This document shows, one piece after another, positions 48,348 to 58,133 of a DNA stretch of 64,000 bases. The notes beneath the pieces were generated by a model. That model was not told the origin of the DNA and searched no databases. It worked only from the letters and a program-made list of their open reading frames with translations. The DNA comes from Comamonas sp. (GTDB lineage Bacteria; Pseudomonadota; Gammaproteobacteria; Burkholderiales; Burkholderiaceae_C): the NCBI GenBank assembly GCA_031277805.1, contig JAITLR010000027.1:226682-290681 (forward strand), in the 5' to 3' direction. The position numbers and the translations under genes are program-made. Each line of letters begins with the position of its first letter. Position 1 is the first letter of the stretch.

Positions 48348-51056
48348 ATGCAAGAAAAATTCAACCACATCGAGGTCGAGCGCGCCGCGCAAGACCACTG
48401 GCAAGCCAAGGACGCCTACCGCGTTACCGAGGACCAGAGCAAGCCCAAGTACTACGCCTGCTCCATGCTGCCCTACCCCAGCGGCAAGCTGCACATGGGC
48501 CATGTGCGCAACTACACGATCAACGACATGTTGACGCGCCAGCTGCGCATGAAGGGCTACAACGTTCTCATGCCCATGGGCTGGGATGCCTTCGGCCTGC
48601 CTGCGGAGAACGCTGCGCTGAAGAACAAGGTGCCGCCTGCCAAGTGGACGTACGAGAACATCGCGTACATGAAAAAGCAGATGCAGGCCATGGGCCTGGC
48701 GATCGACTGGTCGCGCGAAATCGCCACCTGCGACCCTGACTACTACAAGTGGAACCAGTGGCTGTTCCTCAAGATGCTGGAAAAGGGCATTGCCTACCGC
48801 AAGACCCAGGTCGTGAACTGGGACCCGGTGGATCAGACTGTGCTGGCCAATGAGCAGGTGATCGACGGCCGTGGCTGGCGCACCGGCGCGTTGGTGGAAA
48901 AGCGCGAGATCCCCGGCTACTACCTGGGCATCACCAACTACGCGCAAGAGCTGCTGGACCACGTGCAGATGGGCAACGAGAAGGCTACCTTGTCCGGTTG
49001 GCCTGACAAGGTGCGCCTGATGCAGGAAAACTGGATCGGCAAGTCGGCAGGCGTGCGCTTTGCGTTCACCCACGACGTCAAGGGCGCTGATGGTCAACTG
49101 ATCGGCGACGGCAAGATGTATGTCTTCACCACGCGTGCCGACACCATCATGGGTGTGACCTTCTGTGCCGTGGCGCCCGAGCACCCCCTGGCCCTGCACG
49201 CTGCGGCCTCCAGTCCCGAACTGGCGGCCTTCATCGAGGAGTGCAAAAAGGGCGGCACGACCGAAGCCGAGCTGGCCGTCAAGGAAAAGGAAGGCAAGCC
49301 CACGGGCCTGTTCGTCACCCATCCCGTCACCGGCGCGCAGGTCGAGGTGTGGATTGGCAACTATGTGCTGATGAGCTATGGCGATGGTGCCGTGATGGGC
49401 GTGCCTGCCCACGACGAGCGCGACTTCGCCTTTGCCAACAAGTACAGCCTGCCCATCAAGCAGGTGGTGGCCGTGGAAGGCCAGGCTGCGTATGACGACA
49501 AGCAGTGGAGCGACTGGTACGGCGACAAGGAGCGCGGCGTCCTGATCAATTCCGGCGAACTGGATGGTTTGAGTCACAAGGATGCCGTGGCCGCTGTGGC
49601 CAAGCTGCTGGAAGCCAAGGGCCTGGGCGCGCTCAAGACCACCTGGCGCCTGCGCGACTGGGGCGTGAGCCGCCAGCGTTACTGGGGCACGCCCATCCCC
49701 ATCATTCACTGCGAAGACTGCGGCGCCCAGCCCGTGCCCGAGAAGGACCTGCCCGTGGTGCTGCCACAGGACCTGGTGCCCGATGGTTCCGGCAACCCGC
49801 TGATCAAGAGCGAAGCCTTCCACGCCGGCGTGGTCTGCCCCTGCTGTGGCAAGCCTGCGCGCCGCGAGACCGACACCATGGACACCTTCGTGGACTCGTC
49901 CTGGTACTTCATGCGCTACTGCGACGCCAAGAACAGCGAGCAGATGGTGGCCGACGGCGCCGACTACTGGATGCCGATGGACCAGTACATCGGCGGTGTG
50001 GAACACGCGATTCTTCACCTGCTCTACGCGCGCTTCTGGACCAAGGTCATGCGCGATCTGGGCCTGCTCAAGATCGACGAGCCCTTTACCAAGCTGCTGA
50101 CCCAGGGCATGGTGCTCAACCATATCTACAGCCGTCGCACAGCCAAGGGCGCCAAGGAATACTTCTGGCCCAAGGACGTGGAACATGTGTTCGACGACAC
50201 AGGCAAGATCGTCGGTGCCAAGCTCAAGGTGGAAGTGGACAGCGCCGACGGCATGCTGCCCGTGGGCACGGCCATCGACTATGAGGGCGTGGGCACCATG
50301 TCCAAGTCCAAGAACAACGGTGTCGATCCGCAGGAGCTGATCGAGAAATACGGCGCCGACACGGCCCGTCTGTACACCATGTTCACCTCGCCCCCCGAGC
50401 TGACGCTGGAATGGAACGACGCTGCCGTCGAAGGCAGCTACCGCTTCCTGCGCCGCGTCTACAACTTCGGCGCCAAGCTGTCGGACATGGACATGACGGC
50501 TGCCGTGGCTGGCGTGACCGGTGTCAAATCGCTGGACGATGTGGAATTCAGCAAGGCCGCCAAGGCGCTGCGTCTGGAAATCCATACCGTGCTCAAGCAG
50601 GTCGACTACGACTACTCGCGCATGCAATACAACACCGTGGTGTCTGGCGCGATGAAGATGATCAACGCGCTGGAAGACTTCAAGGCCGTCGACGAAGCCG
50701 GTGGTCAGGTTGCCCTGATCGAAGGCTTTGGCATCTTGCTGCGCGTGCTCTACCCCGCCACGCCTCATCTCGCCCATGTGTTGTGGAGCGAGCTGGGCTA
50801 TGTCAACCACCTTGGCGATCTGCTGGATGCCCCATGGCCTACCGTGGACCCCAAGGCTCTGGTGCAGGACGAAATCTCGCTGGTGCTGCAGGTCAATGGC
50901 AAGCTGCGCGGCGCGATCCTCGTGCCCGCTGGCGCTGACAAGGCTGCCATTGAGGCTGCTGCGCTGGCCAATGAGGAGTACCAGAAGTTTGCCGAAGGCA
51001 GGGCGCCCAAGAAGATCATCGTGGTGCCGGGCCGTCTGGTGAATATCGTCGTGTAA
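48348..51056 (+). CDS. leuS: Leucyl-tRNA synthetase
   Basis: This 902-aa class I aminoacyl-tRNA synthetase has the HIGH-type motif [15 protein letters not shown], the editing (CP1) domain with [13 protein letters not shown] and [11 protein letters not shown], a zinc-type module (CEDCGAQP ... CPCCGKP), the KMSKS-type loop TMSKSKNNG, and the anticodon-binding/C-terminal domain. The start [18 protein letters not shown] at 48348 matches the family. It charges tRNA-Leu. An R1 repeat follows the stop by 6 nt, then lptE and holA, a standard order in proteobacteria. Confidence 0.97.
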   Translation: MQEKFNHIEVERAAQDHWQAKDAYRVTEDQSKPKYYACSMLPYPSGKLHMGHVRNYTINDMLTRQLRMKGYNVLMPMGWDAFGLPAENAALKNKVPPAKWTYENIAYMKKQMQAMGLAIDWSREIATCDPDYYKWNQWLFLKMLEKGIAYRKTQVVNWDPVDQTVLANEQVIDGRGWRTGALVEKREIPGYYLGITNYAQELLDHVQMGNEKATLSGWPDKVRLMQENWIGKSAGVRFAFTHDVKGADGQLIGDGKMYVFTTRADTIMGVTFCAVAPEHPLALHAAASSPELAAFIEECKKGGTTEAELAVKEKEGKPTGLFVTHPVTGAQVEVWIGNYVLMSYGDGAVMGVPAHDERDFAFANKYSLPIKQVVAVEGQAAYDDKQWSDWYGDKERGVLINSGELDGLSHKDAVAAVAKLLEAKGLGALKTTWRLRDWGVSRQRYWGTPIPIIHCEDCGAQPVPEKDLPVVLPQDLVPDGSGNPLIKSEAFHAGVVCPCCGKPARRETDTMDTFVDSSWYFMRYCDAKNSEQMVADGADYWMPMDQYIGGVEHAILHLLYARFWTKVMRDLGLLKIDEPFTKLLTQGMVLNHIYSRRTAKGAKEYFWPKDVEHVFDDTGKIVGAKLKVEVDSADGMLPVGTAIDYEGVGTMSKSKNNGVDPQELIEKYGADTARLYTMFTSPPELTLEWNDAAVEGSYRFLRRVYNFGAKLSDMDMTAAVAGVTGVKSLDDVEFSKAAKALRLEIHTVLKQVDYDYSRMQYNTVVSGAMKMINALEDFKAVDEAGGQVALIEGFGILLRVLYPATPHLAHVLWSELGYVNHLGDLLDAPWPTVDPKALVQDEISLVLQVNGKLRGAILVPAGADKAAIEAAALANEEYQKFAEGRAPKKIIVVPGRLVNIVV

Positions 51057-51062
51057 ATGATT

Positions 51063-51133
51063 CCCCCTGAGGCGCTTCGCGCCTTCCCCTAGGGGGACGA
51101 TAGCCTCGCTGCGGGGCTGCCCTTGCTGCTATC
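51063..51133 (+). repeat. R1 structured repeat, copy C (most compact)
   Basis: The core CCCCCTGAG (51063-51071) starts 6 nt after the leuS stop. Stem 1 is AGGCGC-TTC-GCGCCT. Stem 2 is the minimal TCCCCTAGGGGGA. Stem 3 is GATAGC (51099-51104) with GCTATC (51128-51133) enclosing 23 nt. It separates leuS from lptE. Confidence 0.82.
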
Positions 51134-51205
51134 CCTGGCGCAAGATGCGGTGCTCGCAGCAGGAGGGCGAATTCGCTGCTTGGTTTGAAGATAAAAGGAC
51201 AGTTG

Positions 51206-51718
51206 ATGCAAAAACGTACGCTGTTGGCCGCCATGGCCTTGACGCCTTTGCTGGGAGCCTGCGGCTTTCGCCTGCGCGGTGTGCCGAATTTCGTGTTCAG
51301 TTCCATCTATGTGCAGGCCGGCCGTGGCTCGCCCGTGGGTCTGCTGCTGCGCCGCAATCTCGACAGCACCAGTGACAAGCTGAAAGTCGTTAAGGACCCT
51401 GAGTCGCCGGATACGGCCGATGTGATCTGTCAGATCGTCAGCGAGCAGGCTCAGCGCATCATCGTCGGATCCAACGTTGCGGGCCAGGTGCGTGAAATCG
51501 AGCTGCGTCTGATCGTCAAATTCTCGCTGCGCACTCCTGGTGGGGACGAAGTGATCGAGCCGACCGAGATTCGCCAGATCCGCAACGTGACATATAACGA
51601 AACCAATGCCTTGTCCAAGGCGGTAGAAGAAGAAATGCTGAACAAGGACATGCGCAATGACATCGTGCAGCAGATCATCCGTCGTCTGGCGGCGGTGAAG
51701 AGTCTGCAAATTTCCTGA
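51206..51718 (+). CDS. lptE: LPS-assembly lipoprotein LptE
   Basis: This 170-aa outer-membrane lipoprotein has lipobox LLGAC (Cys about residue 19) followed by GFRLRG, the LptE hallmark. It plugs the LptD barrel and helps insert LPS in the outer leaflet. Start 51206 follows AAAAGGACAG; an earlier ATG at 51185 lies upstream of the RBS. It sits in the canonical leuS-lptE-holA order. Confidence 0.93.
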   Translation: MQKRTLLAAMALTPLLGACGFRLRGVPNFVFSSIYVQAGRGSPVGLLLRRNLDSTSDKLKVVKDPESPDTADVICQIVSEQAQRIIVGSNVAGQVREIELRLIVKFSLRTPGGDEVIEPTEIRQIRNVTYNETNALSKAVEEEMLNKDMRNDIVQQIIRRLAAVKSLQIS

Positions 51719-51770
51719 ATTGATAGCTGCTTGCGCTTGATAGATAAGCGTTTGTGGCTGATTTGATAGA
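51719..51770 (+). repeat. R2 repeat between lptE and holA
   Basis: TTGATAGCTGCTTGCGCTTG, a short spacer, then ATAAGCGTTTGTGGCTGATT form the R2 pattern with an imperfect stem. It fills most of the 61-bp gap, and holA starts only 9 nt later, so it lies within the operon and not at its end. Confidence 0.65.
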
Positions 51771-51779
51771 CATACTTTC

Positions 51780-52829
51780 ATGCAGCTTGCGCTGAACCAG
51801 CTTTCCTCCCATCTGGCCAAGGGCTTGCGTTCGCTTTATGTGCTGCATGGCGACGAGCCGCTGCAGCAGCAGGAGGCGGCCGACGCCATCCGCGTGGCCG
51901 CGCGTGCCCAGGGTTATACCGAGCGCAGCAGTTACACCGTCATGGGCGCGCACTTTGACTGGAGCGGCGTGCTGGCGGCCGGCGGATCCCAGAGTCTGTT
52001 TGCCGACAAGCAGATACTGGAAATCCGCATTCCCAGCGGCAAGCCCGGCAAGGACGGAAGCACTGCGCTGCAGCAATTGGCTAGCAGTGCCCAGGGCAAT
52101 GACAGCACGTTGACCCTGATCAGCCTGCCGCGTCTGGACAAGGCCACGCGCACCGGGGCCTGGTTTTCGGCACTCGATGCCAATGGTGTTTCCATCCAGA
52201 TCGACCCCGTGGAGCGCGCCGCGCTGCCGCACTGGATTGCCCAGAGACTGGCGCTGCAAAATCAGCGCGTGGCGGCTGGAGAGGAAGGCCAGCGCACGCT
52301 GCAGTTCTTTGCCGACCGTGTGGAAGGCAATCTGTTGGCCGCACACCAGGAGATTCAGAAGCTGGCGCTGCTGCACCCGGAAGGCGAGCTGAGCCTGGCG
52401 CAGGTCGAGCAGGCCGTGCTCAATGTGGCGCGCTATGACGTGTTCAAGCTGTCGGAGGCCGTGCTCTCCGGGCAGGTGGCGCGCACCATGCGCATGCTCG
52501 ATGGCCTGCAGGCCGAGGGCGAGGCCGAGGTACTGGTGCACTGGTCACTGGCCGAGGACATCCGCAACATCAAGCGCGTGAAAGATGCGATGGCCGCCGG
52601 CAAGCCCTTGCCCATGGCGCTGCGCGAAAACCGGATCTGGGGCCCCAAGGAGCGGCTGATGGAGCGTCTGCTGCCCCGCGTCAGCGACGCGCGTGCTGCC
52701 GAGTTGCTGCAATCGGCCCACGCGGTGGACGGCATTGTCAAAGGCCTGCCCAGCCAGGGCTGGCCGCGTGACGGCTGGCAGGCTCTGCGACAACTGGCCA
52801 TGCAGCTGGCTCAAGCCGGACGAGCTTGA
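51780..52829 (+). CDS. holA: DNA polymerase III delta subunit
   Basis: This 349-aa clamp-loader subunit has the N-terminal LRSLYVLHGDEPLQQQEAADAIR, an AAA+-like fold without a working Walker A, and a C-terminal helical collar (VHWSLAEDIRNIKRVKDA). It opens the beta clamp for loading during replication. The gene is full length. An intrinsic terminator follows about 110 bp downstream. Confidence 0.95.
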   Translation: MQLALNQLSSHLAKGLRSLYVLHGDEPLQQQEAADAIRVAARAQGYTERSSYTVMGAHFDWSGVLAAGGSQSLFADKQILEIRIPSGKPGKDGSTALQQLASSAQGNDSTLTLISLPRLDKATRTGAWFSALDANGVSIQIDPVERAALPHWIAQRLALQNQRVAAGEEGQRTLQFFADRVEGNLLAAHQEIQKLALLHPEGELSLAQVEQAVLNVARYDVFKLSEAVLSGQVARTMRMLDGLQAEGEAEVLVHWSLAEDIRNIKRVKDAMAAGKPLPMALRENRIWGPKERLMERLLPRVSDARAAELLQSAHAVDGIVKGLPSQGWPRDGWQALRQLAMQLAQAGRA

Positions 52830-52941
52830 GTTCTATCACTAGGAGCCGATCTCGGTGGAGCCAGGTTGGTCAATGTGGCGCAGCCTTGGAGGATGCGATC
52901 TGGAGCCATGGACAAAAGCGCCGGGCGTTTTTCCTCCATGA

Positions 52942-52968
52942 AAAAAGGATGCCTGGGGCACCCTTTTT
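52942..52968. terminator. Bidirectional terminator between holA and a small minus-strand gene
   Basis: AAAAAGG-A-TGCC (52942-52953), loop TGG, GGCA-C-CCTTTTT (52957-52968) forms an 11-bp stem with one A-C mismatch. A-run and T-run on the two sides allow termination both ways. Confidence 0.75.
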
Positions 52969-52991
52969 AGTGGGGTATGGGGCAATTCCAC

Positions 52992-53180
52992 TTACTGTTG
53001 TGAGTCATCGGCCTGCTGGTTTTGCTGCAGGTGCTCGTCCACCTTTTCCTCAATCACTTTTTCGCCCTCAAAGCCGGCAATGGCCGCCATGCCTTTTTTG
53101 AGCAGGCCGGCATTGGGGTCGGCCTTGTCCAGAACTTCTTCTGCAACCACCGCGCCTACGATTTCATTGAGGAGTCCCAT
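52992..53180 (-). CDS. Small acidic protein of unknown function
   Basis: This 62-aa protein starts MGLLNEIVGAVVAEEVLDKA and is rich in Glu, Asp, Gln and Ala. It is predicted to be helical, without TM or signal segments. CTGGAGA upstream of the ATG is a good RBS, and the bidirectional terminator after it supports expression. It was not recognised as a known family. It might be a small stress or regulatory protein. Confidence 0.6.
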   Translation of the reverse strand: MGLLNEIVGAVVAEEVLDKADPNAGLLKKGMAAIAGFEGEKVIEEKVDEHLQQNQQADDSQQ

Positions 53181-53337
53181 GGCAATCTCCAGGTGAATAA
53201 AGAAGAGCTCAAGGTAGCCATGGCCTGCTGAATGTGCCAGCAGTTTTGCGGCTTTTTACCAGCAGACATGAAAATTCATATCCGCATTGTTTGTTTGCAA
53301 ATCAGTGGCTCGCAAATCCATGATTTGTCAGTGAATT

Positions 53338-53643
53338 TCAGCTTTTTTTAAGCTGACCTTCTGCTTTCTGGGCCCAGGTCTGCAGATTGTCCAGCAAGTC
53401 CTTCTGGCTGAAGGAGCAGCTTTCTTCGGTGAACAGTGCACTGGACTCCAGGCGGTCCAGCAGATTGAGCAGCACTTCTCCGTAGCGTGCAGGCAAAGTC
53501 TGCAGCAAAGCAGTGGCGGCGCGGGCCTGCTGGCTCAGGGCCGAGGCGCTGGTTTGTGATTGGGCCAGCTGTTCCAGTCCGCTTTTGAGTTGTTGTAACT
53601 GGCGCGCGGCCTCCAGAAGTTCGGGGGAGGTGGTCGAGGTCAT
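53338..53643 (-). CDS. Hypothetical helical protein
   Basis: This 101-aa protein, [20 protein letters not shown] and on, is mostly helical with heptad-like Leu/Gln spacing ([34 protein letters not shown]) and may form a coiled coil. AAGGAGACG precedes the ATG. It diverges from proA across 105 bp. No family recognised, no TM segment. Confidence 0.6.
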   Translation of the reverse strand: MTSTTSPELLEAARQLQQLKSGLEQLAQSQTSASALSQQARAATALLQTLPARYGEVLLNLLDRLESSALFTEESCSFSQKDLLDNLQTWAQKAEGQLKKS

Positions 53644-53748
53644 GCGTCTCCTTGCGTTTCAGCCGGCAGTGTAGGCCGCAGGCGGCGTGAAATATGCGCT
53701 TGTACGGGTTTGTCTGCGCAAAGTGTGCTTCTCGGCGAAAATCATGGC

Positions 53749-55029
53749 ATGAACGCGCTCAATACCGTCGAATACATGCACAACCTGGGTATACAGGCAA
53801 AAGCCGCCTCTGCGCTTATGGCTAGTGCGTCTACAGCTACAAAAAACAAAGCACTCAAGGCCCTGGCCCGTCTGCTGCGCGAGCATGTCGAGCCGCTGCA
53901 GATCGATAACGCCAGGGACCTGGAGCGCGCCGTGGCCAATGGCCTTGCAGCGCCCATGGTGGACCGGCTGCGCCTGACACCCAAGGTGCTGGAGACCTGC
54001 GCCCTGGGCTGTGAACAACTGGCGGCCATGCCCGATGTGATCGGCGAGATCATCGGCCTCAAGCAACAGCCCACCGGTATTCGTGTGGGCCAGATGCGCG
54101 TGCCTCTGGGCGTGTTCGGCATGATTTACGAAAGCCGTCCCAATGTGACCATTGAAGCGGCCAGCCTCTCGATCAAGAGTGGCAATGCCTGCATCTTGCG
54201 CGGTGGCTCGGAAGCCATCGACTCCAACAAGGCACTGGCCAGACTGGTGGCCCAGGCGCTGCTGGAAGCCGGCCTGCCCGAAAACGGCGTGCAACTGGTG
54301 GGCACCACCGACCGTGAGGCCGTGGGCCAGCTGATTGCCATGCCCGACTATGTGGACGTCATCATTCCCCGTGGCGGCAAGGGCCTGATCGAGCGCATCA
54401 GCCGCGATGCCAAGGTGCCTGTCATCAAGCATCTGGACGGCAATTGCCACACTTATGTGGATGACCCCTGCGACATCGCCATGGCCGTGAAGGTGGCTGA
54501 CAACGCCAAGACCAACAAGTACAGCCCTTGCAATGCCAGCGAGAGCATGCTGGTGGCGCGCGCAGTCGCAGCAGAGTTCTTGCCCCTGATCGGAGCGGTG
54601 TATGCGGCCAAGGGCGTGGAAATGCGTTGCGACCCCGAGGCATTGGCGATTCTGAAATCCGTCAAGGATGCTCAGCTGGCCGAAGCCACCGAGCAGGACT
54701 GGAGCGAGGAGTACCTGGCGCCCATCATCAGCATCAAGCTGGTCGATGGCGTGGATGAAGCCATTGCCCACATCAACAAATACTCCAGCCACCACACCGA
54801 GGCCATCCTGACCACCAATCACCAGCATGCGCAGAAGTTCCTGCGCGAGGTGGACTCGGCCAGCGTCATGGTCAATGCCAGCACGCGCTTTGCCGACGGC
54901 TTCGAGTATGGCCTGGGCGCCGAAATCGGCATCAGCACCGACAAGTTCCATGCGCGCGGTCCGGTGGGCATTGAGGGCCTGACCTCGCTCAAATATGTGG
55001 TGCTGGGCGACGGCGAAGTACGCGCCTGA
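53749..55029 (+). CDS. proA: Gamma-glutamyl phosphate reductase
   Basis: This 426-aa aldehyde-dehydrogenase-fold enzyme has [36 protein letters not shown], the [12 protein letters not shown] loop, the catalytic Cys in [14 protein letters not shown], and [13 protein letters not shown]. It reduces gamma-glutamyl phosphate to glutamate semialdehyde in proline synthesis. Start 53749 gives [14 protein letters not shown]. Codons for residues 17-33 (53799-53846) resemble an R2 repeat and are A/T-richer than the surroundings, although the protein keeps the usual length there. Confidence 0.95.
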   Translation: MNALNTVEYMHNLGIQAKAASALMASASTATKNKALKALARLLREHVEPLQIDNARDLERAVANGLAAPMVDRLRLTPKVLETCALGCEQLAAMPDVIGEIIGLKQQPTGIRVGQMRVPLGVFGMIYESRPNVTIEAASLSIKSGNACILRGGSEAIDSNKALARLVAQALLEAGLPENGVQLVGTTDREAVGQLIAMPDYVDVIIPRGGKGLIERISRDAKVPVIKHLDGNCHTYVDDPCDIAMAVKVADNAKTNKYSPCNASESMLVARAVAAEFLPLIGAVYAAKGVEMRCDPEALAILKSVKDAQLAEATEQDWSEEYLAPIISIKLVDGVDEAIAHINKYSSHHTEAILTTNHQHAQKFLREVDSASVMVNASTRFADGFEYGLGAEIGISTDKFHARGPVGIEGLTSLKYVVLGDGEVRA

Positions 55030-55118
55030 AGCCGTCAGCCCTGCGTAGGCCATGGGGCCGCACAGGGGCTGAAGACTGGTAAATTTGCGCCGCTGCTTGG
55101 TTCCAACATTACAACACC

Positions 55119-56579
55119 ATGAAAATCATTATTTTGGGTGCCGGGCGAGTCGGTCAGAGTGTGGCCGAAAGTCTGGTGTCCGAGCAAAACGGCATCACCG
55201 TCATTGACACCGATGCCCGGGCATTGCGCGATCTGGAATCGCGCTTTGATCTGCGGGGAGTGGTCGGTAACGGTATCGATCCCCAGGTGCTGGCAGAGGC
55301 GGGAGCCAAAGACACGGATTTGCTGATTGCCTGTGCATCCATGGACGAGACCAATCTCGTCTGCTGCAAGATCGCTCAGGCCATGTTCGACATCCCCACG
55401 CGTATTGCGCGCGTGCGCTCGTCCGGCTTCGCTGCCGATGATCCGGTGCTGGGCAAGGACGGCTTTGCGGTGGATCGCATCATCTGTCCCGAAGAGTCGG
55501 TCACCAACTACATCCGCAAACTCATCGAATATCCCGAAGCCATGCAGGTGCGCGCGTTTGCGGGCGGCCGTGCAGCGCTGGCGTCGGTGCGTGCGCGGGC
55601 CGGTGCGTCGGCCGTGGGCCTGCAGATTGCCGAGGTGCGCGAACGCATGCCAGACTTGGCCATGCGCATTGTCGCGATCTACCGCCGCTTCATGGATGAG
55701 CCCGACCGCTTTGTGCGCTGCGATGGCAATACGCGGATCGAGCCCGGCGATGAGGTCTTCATGCTGGCCGCCACGGACAATGTGCAAGAGGCGCTCAAGG
55801 CCATCAATCTGCCGCAGGGGCGTCCTTCCCGTCCCGTCTATCGCATCATGATTGCCGGTGGCGGGCAGGTCAGTCTGCGTCTGGCCAAGAAGCTGGCGCA
55901 GACGCCGGGGCGCTTCCACGTCAAGGTCATCGAGCACAACGCCCAGCAATGCCTGAGCCTGTCGTCCGTGCTGCCTGCCGAAGTGCTGGTGCTGGAGGGC
56001 GATGCGACGGATGAAGACGTGCTGGCCGAAGAGGGCATCGAAGAGGTGGACCTGTTCCTGGCGCTGACGGACGATGACGAGGACAACATCATGTCCAGTC
56101 TGCTGGCCAAGCGCATGGGCGCGCGCCGTGTGCTGTCGCTGATCAACCGCCGAGCCTATGCCGACCTGATGCACGGCACGCAGATCGATATTGCGCTGTC
56201 GCCCGCACAGGCCATGCTGGGTGAGTTCCTGGCCTATGTGCGTCGTGGCGATGTACAGGCCGTGCATAGCTTGCGTCGTGGCGTGGCCGAGGCGCTGGAG
56301 ATCGTGGCGCGCGGCGACCGCAAAAGCTCGCGCGTGGTGGGGCGCAAGGTGGAGGAACTGCGCCTGCCGGAAGATGTACATATCGGCCTCATCGTGCGCG
56401 GTATTCCCGAAGGCAAGACCTGCGAGGAGGTCGCTGGCACGCCGCTGCAGACCGAGGTCATCATCCCGCGCAGCAATACCGTGATCGAGTCCGGTGACCA
56501 TGTGGTCTTCTTTTTGCCCAACAAGCGGCTGGTGCGCAACGTGGAAAACCTGTTCCGCGTCAGCGCGACCTTCTTTTAA
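55119..56579 (+). CDS. trkA: Trk potassium uptake regulatory subunit
   Basis: This 486-aa peripheral protein has two RCK (KTN) repeats. Each has an NAD-binding glycine motif: ILGAGRVGQSVAESL at the start and IMIAGGGQVSLRLAKKL at about residue 245. C-terminal TrkA_C regions follow each repeat. It gates the TrkH channel in response to nucleotide. It lies 9 nt upstream of trkH. It is slightly longer than E. coli TrkA (458 aa). Confidence 0.95.
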   Translation: MKIIILGAGRVGQSVAESLVSEQNGITVIDTDARALRDLESRFDLRGVVGNGIDPQVLAEAGAKDTDLLIACASMDETNLVCCKIAQAMFDIPTRIARVRSSGFAADDPVLGKDGFAVDRIICPEESVTNYIRKLIEYPEAMQVRAFAGGRAALASVRARAGASAVGLQIAEVRERMPDLAMRIVAIYRRFMDEPDRFVRCDGNTRIEPGDEVFMLAATDNVQEALKAINLPQGRPSRPVYRIMIAGGGQVSLRLAKKLAQTPGRFHVKVIEHNAQQCLSLSSVLPAEVLVLEGDATDEDVLAEEGIEEVDLFLALTDDDEDNIMSSLLAKRMGARRVLSLINRRAYADLMHGTQIDIALSPAQAMLGEFLAYVRRGDVQAVHSLRRGVAEALEIVARGDRKSSRVVGRKVEELRLPEDVHIGLIVRGIPEGKTCEEVAGTPLQTEVIIPRSNTVIESGDHVVFFLPNKRLVRNVENLFRVSATFF

Positions 56580-56588
56580 GCGCGAGCC

Positions 56589-58055
56589 ATGAAAGACTTG
56601 CTTCCTGTCTTGCGTGTGCTGGGCATGTTGATGGTCATGTTTGCGGCTGCCATGCTGCTGCCCTTCGGGGTGTCATGGTTCACGCAGGATGGCATCTGGC
56701 GCATCTACCCCTGGTCCATCGGGCTGACGGTGAGCGTCGGCTTGCTGCTCTGGGGAGGCCTTTATTGCCACAAGCTGGATCTGCAGCCACGCCATGGAGT
56801 GATTCTGGTGACGCTGGTATGGGTGGTACTGCCGTTGTGCGCCATGGTGCCGCTGGTGCTGGGCCTCAATCGTGTGGGCATACAGATCAGCTGGACCCAT
56901 GCCTATTTTGAAGCCGTCTCGGGCCTGACCACGACGGGGGCCACCGTACTCAGCGGTCTAGACAAGCTGCCTGTCTCCATCAACGTCTGGCGCACTTTTC
57001 TGCAGTGGATGGGCGGCATGGGGATTCTGATTCTGGCCGTGGCCATTTTGCCGCTGCTGGGTGTCGGCGGTGCTCAGCTTTTCAGAGCGGAGGCCGCAGG
57101 CCCGGTAAAGGATACCAAGCTTACGCCGCGTATTACGGAGACAGCCAAGGGGCTGTGGGGTGTGTATGCGTTGTTCTCCATTGGCTGCTTTCTGGCGTTC
57201 TGGGCCTTTGGCATGCAGCCGCTGGATGCGCTGATGCACATGTTTGCCACGGTGAGTCTGGGCGGGCTGTCATCGCACGATGCGAGCTTTGCCTATTTCA
57301 ACTCGCCATTGCTGGAATGTGTGGCGCTGGTCTTCATGCTGCTGGCCAGCTGCAATTTCGCGCTGTACTTCGTGGCTGTGCGCAAGGGGCGGATCGACAG
57401 CTTCATGCGGGACCCGGAGATGCGCGCCACGATGGGGGCGCTGGTCGGCGGTGGCCTGTTTGTGGCGTTCCTGCTATGGGCCAAGGGCGTGTACGGGCCG
57501 CTGGATGCCTTGCGCCTGGGCATGTTTCACACGGTGTCCGTGGCTACGACCACAGGTTTTTCCACCACCGACTATCTGGCCTGGCCGGTATTCATTCCGG
57601 TTCTGTTGCTGCTGCTGTCTGGTGTGGCCACCAGCGCCGGGTCCACGGGCGGCGGCATCAAGATGGTGCGCATGCTGATTCTCGTCAAGCAGGCCCGGCG
57701 CGAAATGACGCGCCTGGTGCATCCGCGCGCGGTCCAGCCTGTGCGCCTGGGCGATGCGGTGGTTGATAACCCGATGATTTTTTCGGTGCTGGCCTATATG
57801 CTGGTCTATGGAGCCACCGTCATCGTGTTGAGCATGGTGCTGCTGTTGACCGATCTGGACCCCGTGACCGCGTTTTCCGCCGTGTTGGCGAGTGTGCACT
57901 GCATGGGGCCTGGCCTGGGAGCCATCGGTCCCGCATCCAACTACACGGTGTTGACTGACTTCCAAATGTGGGTGTGTACTCTGGCCATGCTTTTGGGGCG
58001 ACTGGAAATACTGAGTTTCATGGCTCTTCTTTCTCCAGCTTTCTGGCGCCGCTGA
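56589..58055 (+). CDS. trkH: Trk potassium uptake membrane subunit
   Basis: This 488-aa polytopic protein has the four pore-loop repeats of the SKT superfamily, with selectivity-filter signatures such as AVSGLTTTGATVLSGLD, FATVSLGGLSSHD, TVSVATTTGFSTTD and VHCMGPGLGAIGPASNY. It moves K+ into the cell with TrkA. It forms a two-gene operon with trkA. Confidence 0.95.
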   Translation: MKDLLPVLRVLGMLMVMFAAAMLLPFGVSWFTQDGIWRIYPWSIGLTVSVGLLLWGGLYCHKLDLQPRHGVILVTLVWVVLPLCAMVPLVLGLNRVGIQISWTHAYFEAVSGLTTTGATVLSGLDKLPVSINVWRTFLQWMGGMGILILAVAILPLLGVGGAQLFRAEAAGPVKDTKLTPRITETAKGLWGVYALFSIGCFLAFWAFGMQPLDALMHMFATVSLGGLSSHDASFAYFNSPLLECVALVFMLLASCNFALYFVAVRKGRIDSFMRDPEMRATMGALVGGGLFVAFLLWAKGVYGPLDALRLGMFHTVSVATTTGFSTTDYLAWPVFIPVLLLLLSGVATSAGSTGGGIKMVRMLILVKQARREMTRLVHPRAVQPVRLGDAVVDNPMIFSVLAYMLVYGATVIVLSMVLLLTDLDPVTAFSAVLASVHCMGPGLGAIGPASNYTVLTDFQMWVCTLAMLLGRLEILSFMALLSPAFWRR

Positions 58056-58096
58056 GGTAAAGGCTAGGGAAAACACTTATTTCTTGCGCCAGTCTC

Positions 58097-58102
58097 TACA
58101 AT
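58097..58102 (+). promoter_or_regulatory. Candidate -10 box of gshA
   Basis: TACAAT lies 31 bp upstream of the gshA ATG. No good -35 was found at the expected distance, so this is tentative. Confidence 0.3.
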
Positions 58103-58133
58103 TGCCCCCCACCACCGTCTCCTGAGGGTATTT

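Noticed and set aside
48294..50810. 838-codon open frame antisense to leuS
   Set aside because: It is the shadow of a GC-rich codon pattern in leuS. The translation is His/Gly/Gln-rich with no domain, and leuS is unmistakable.
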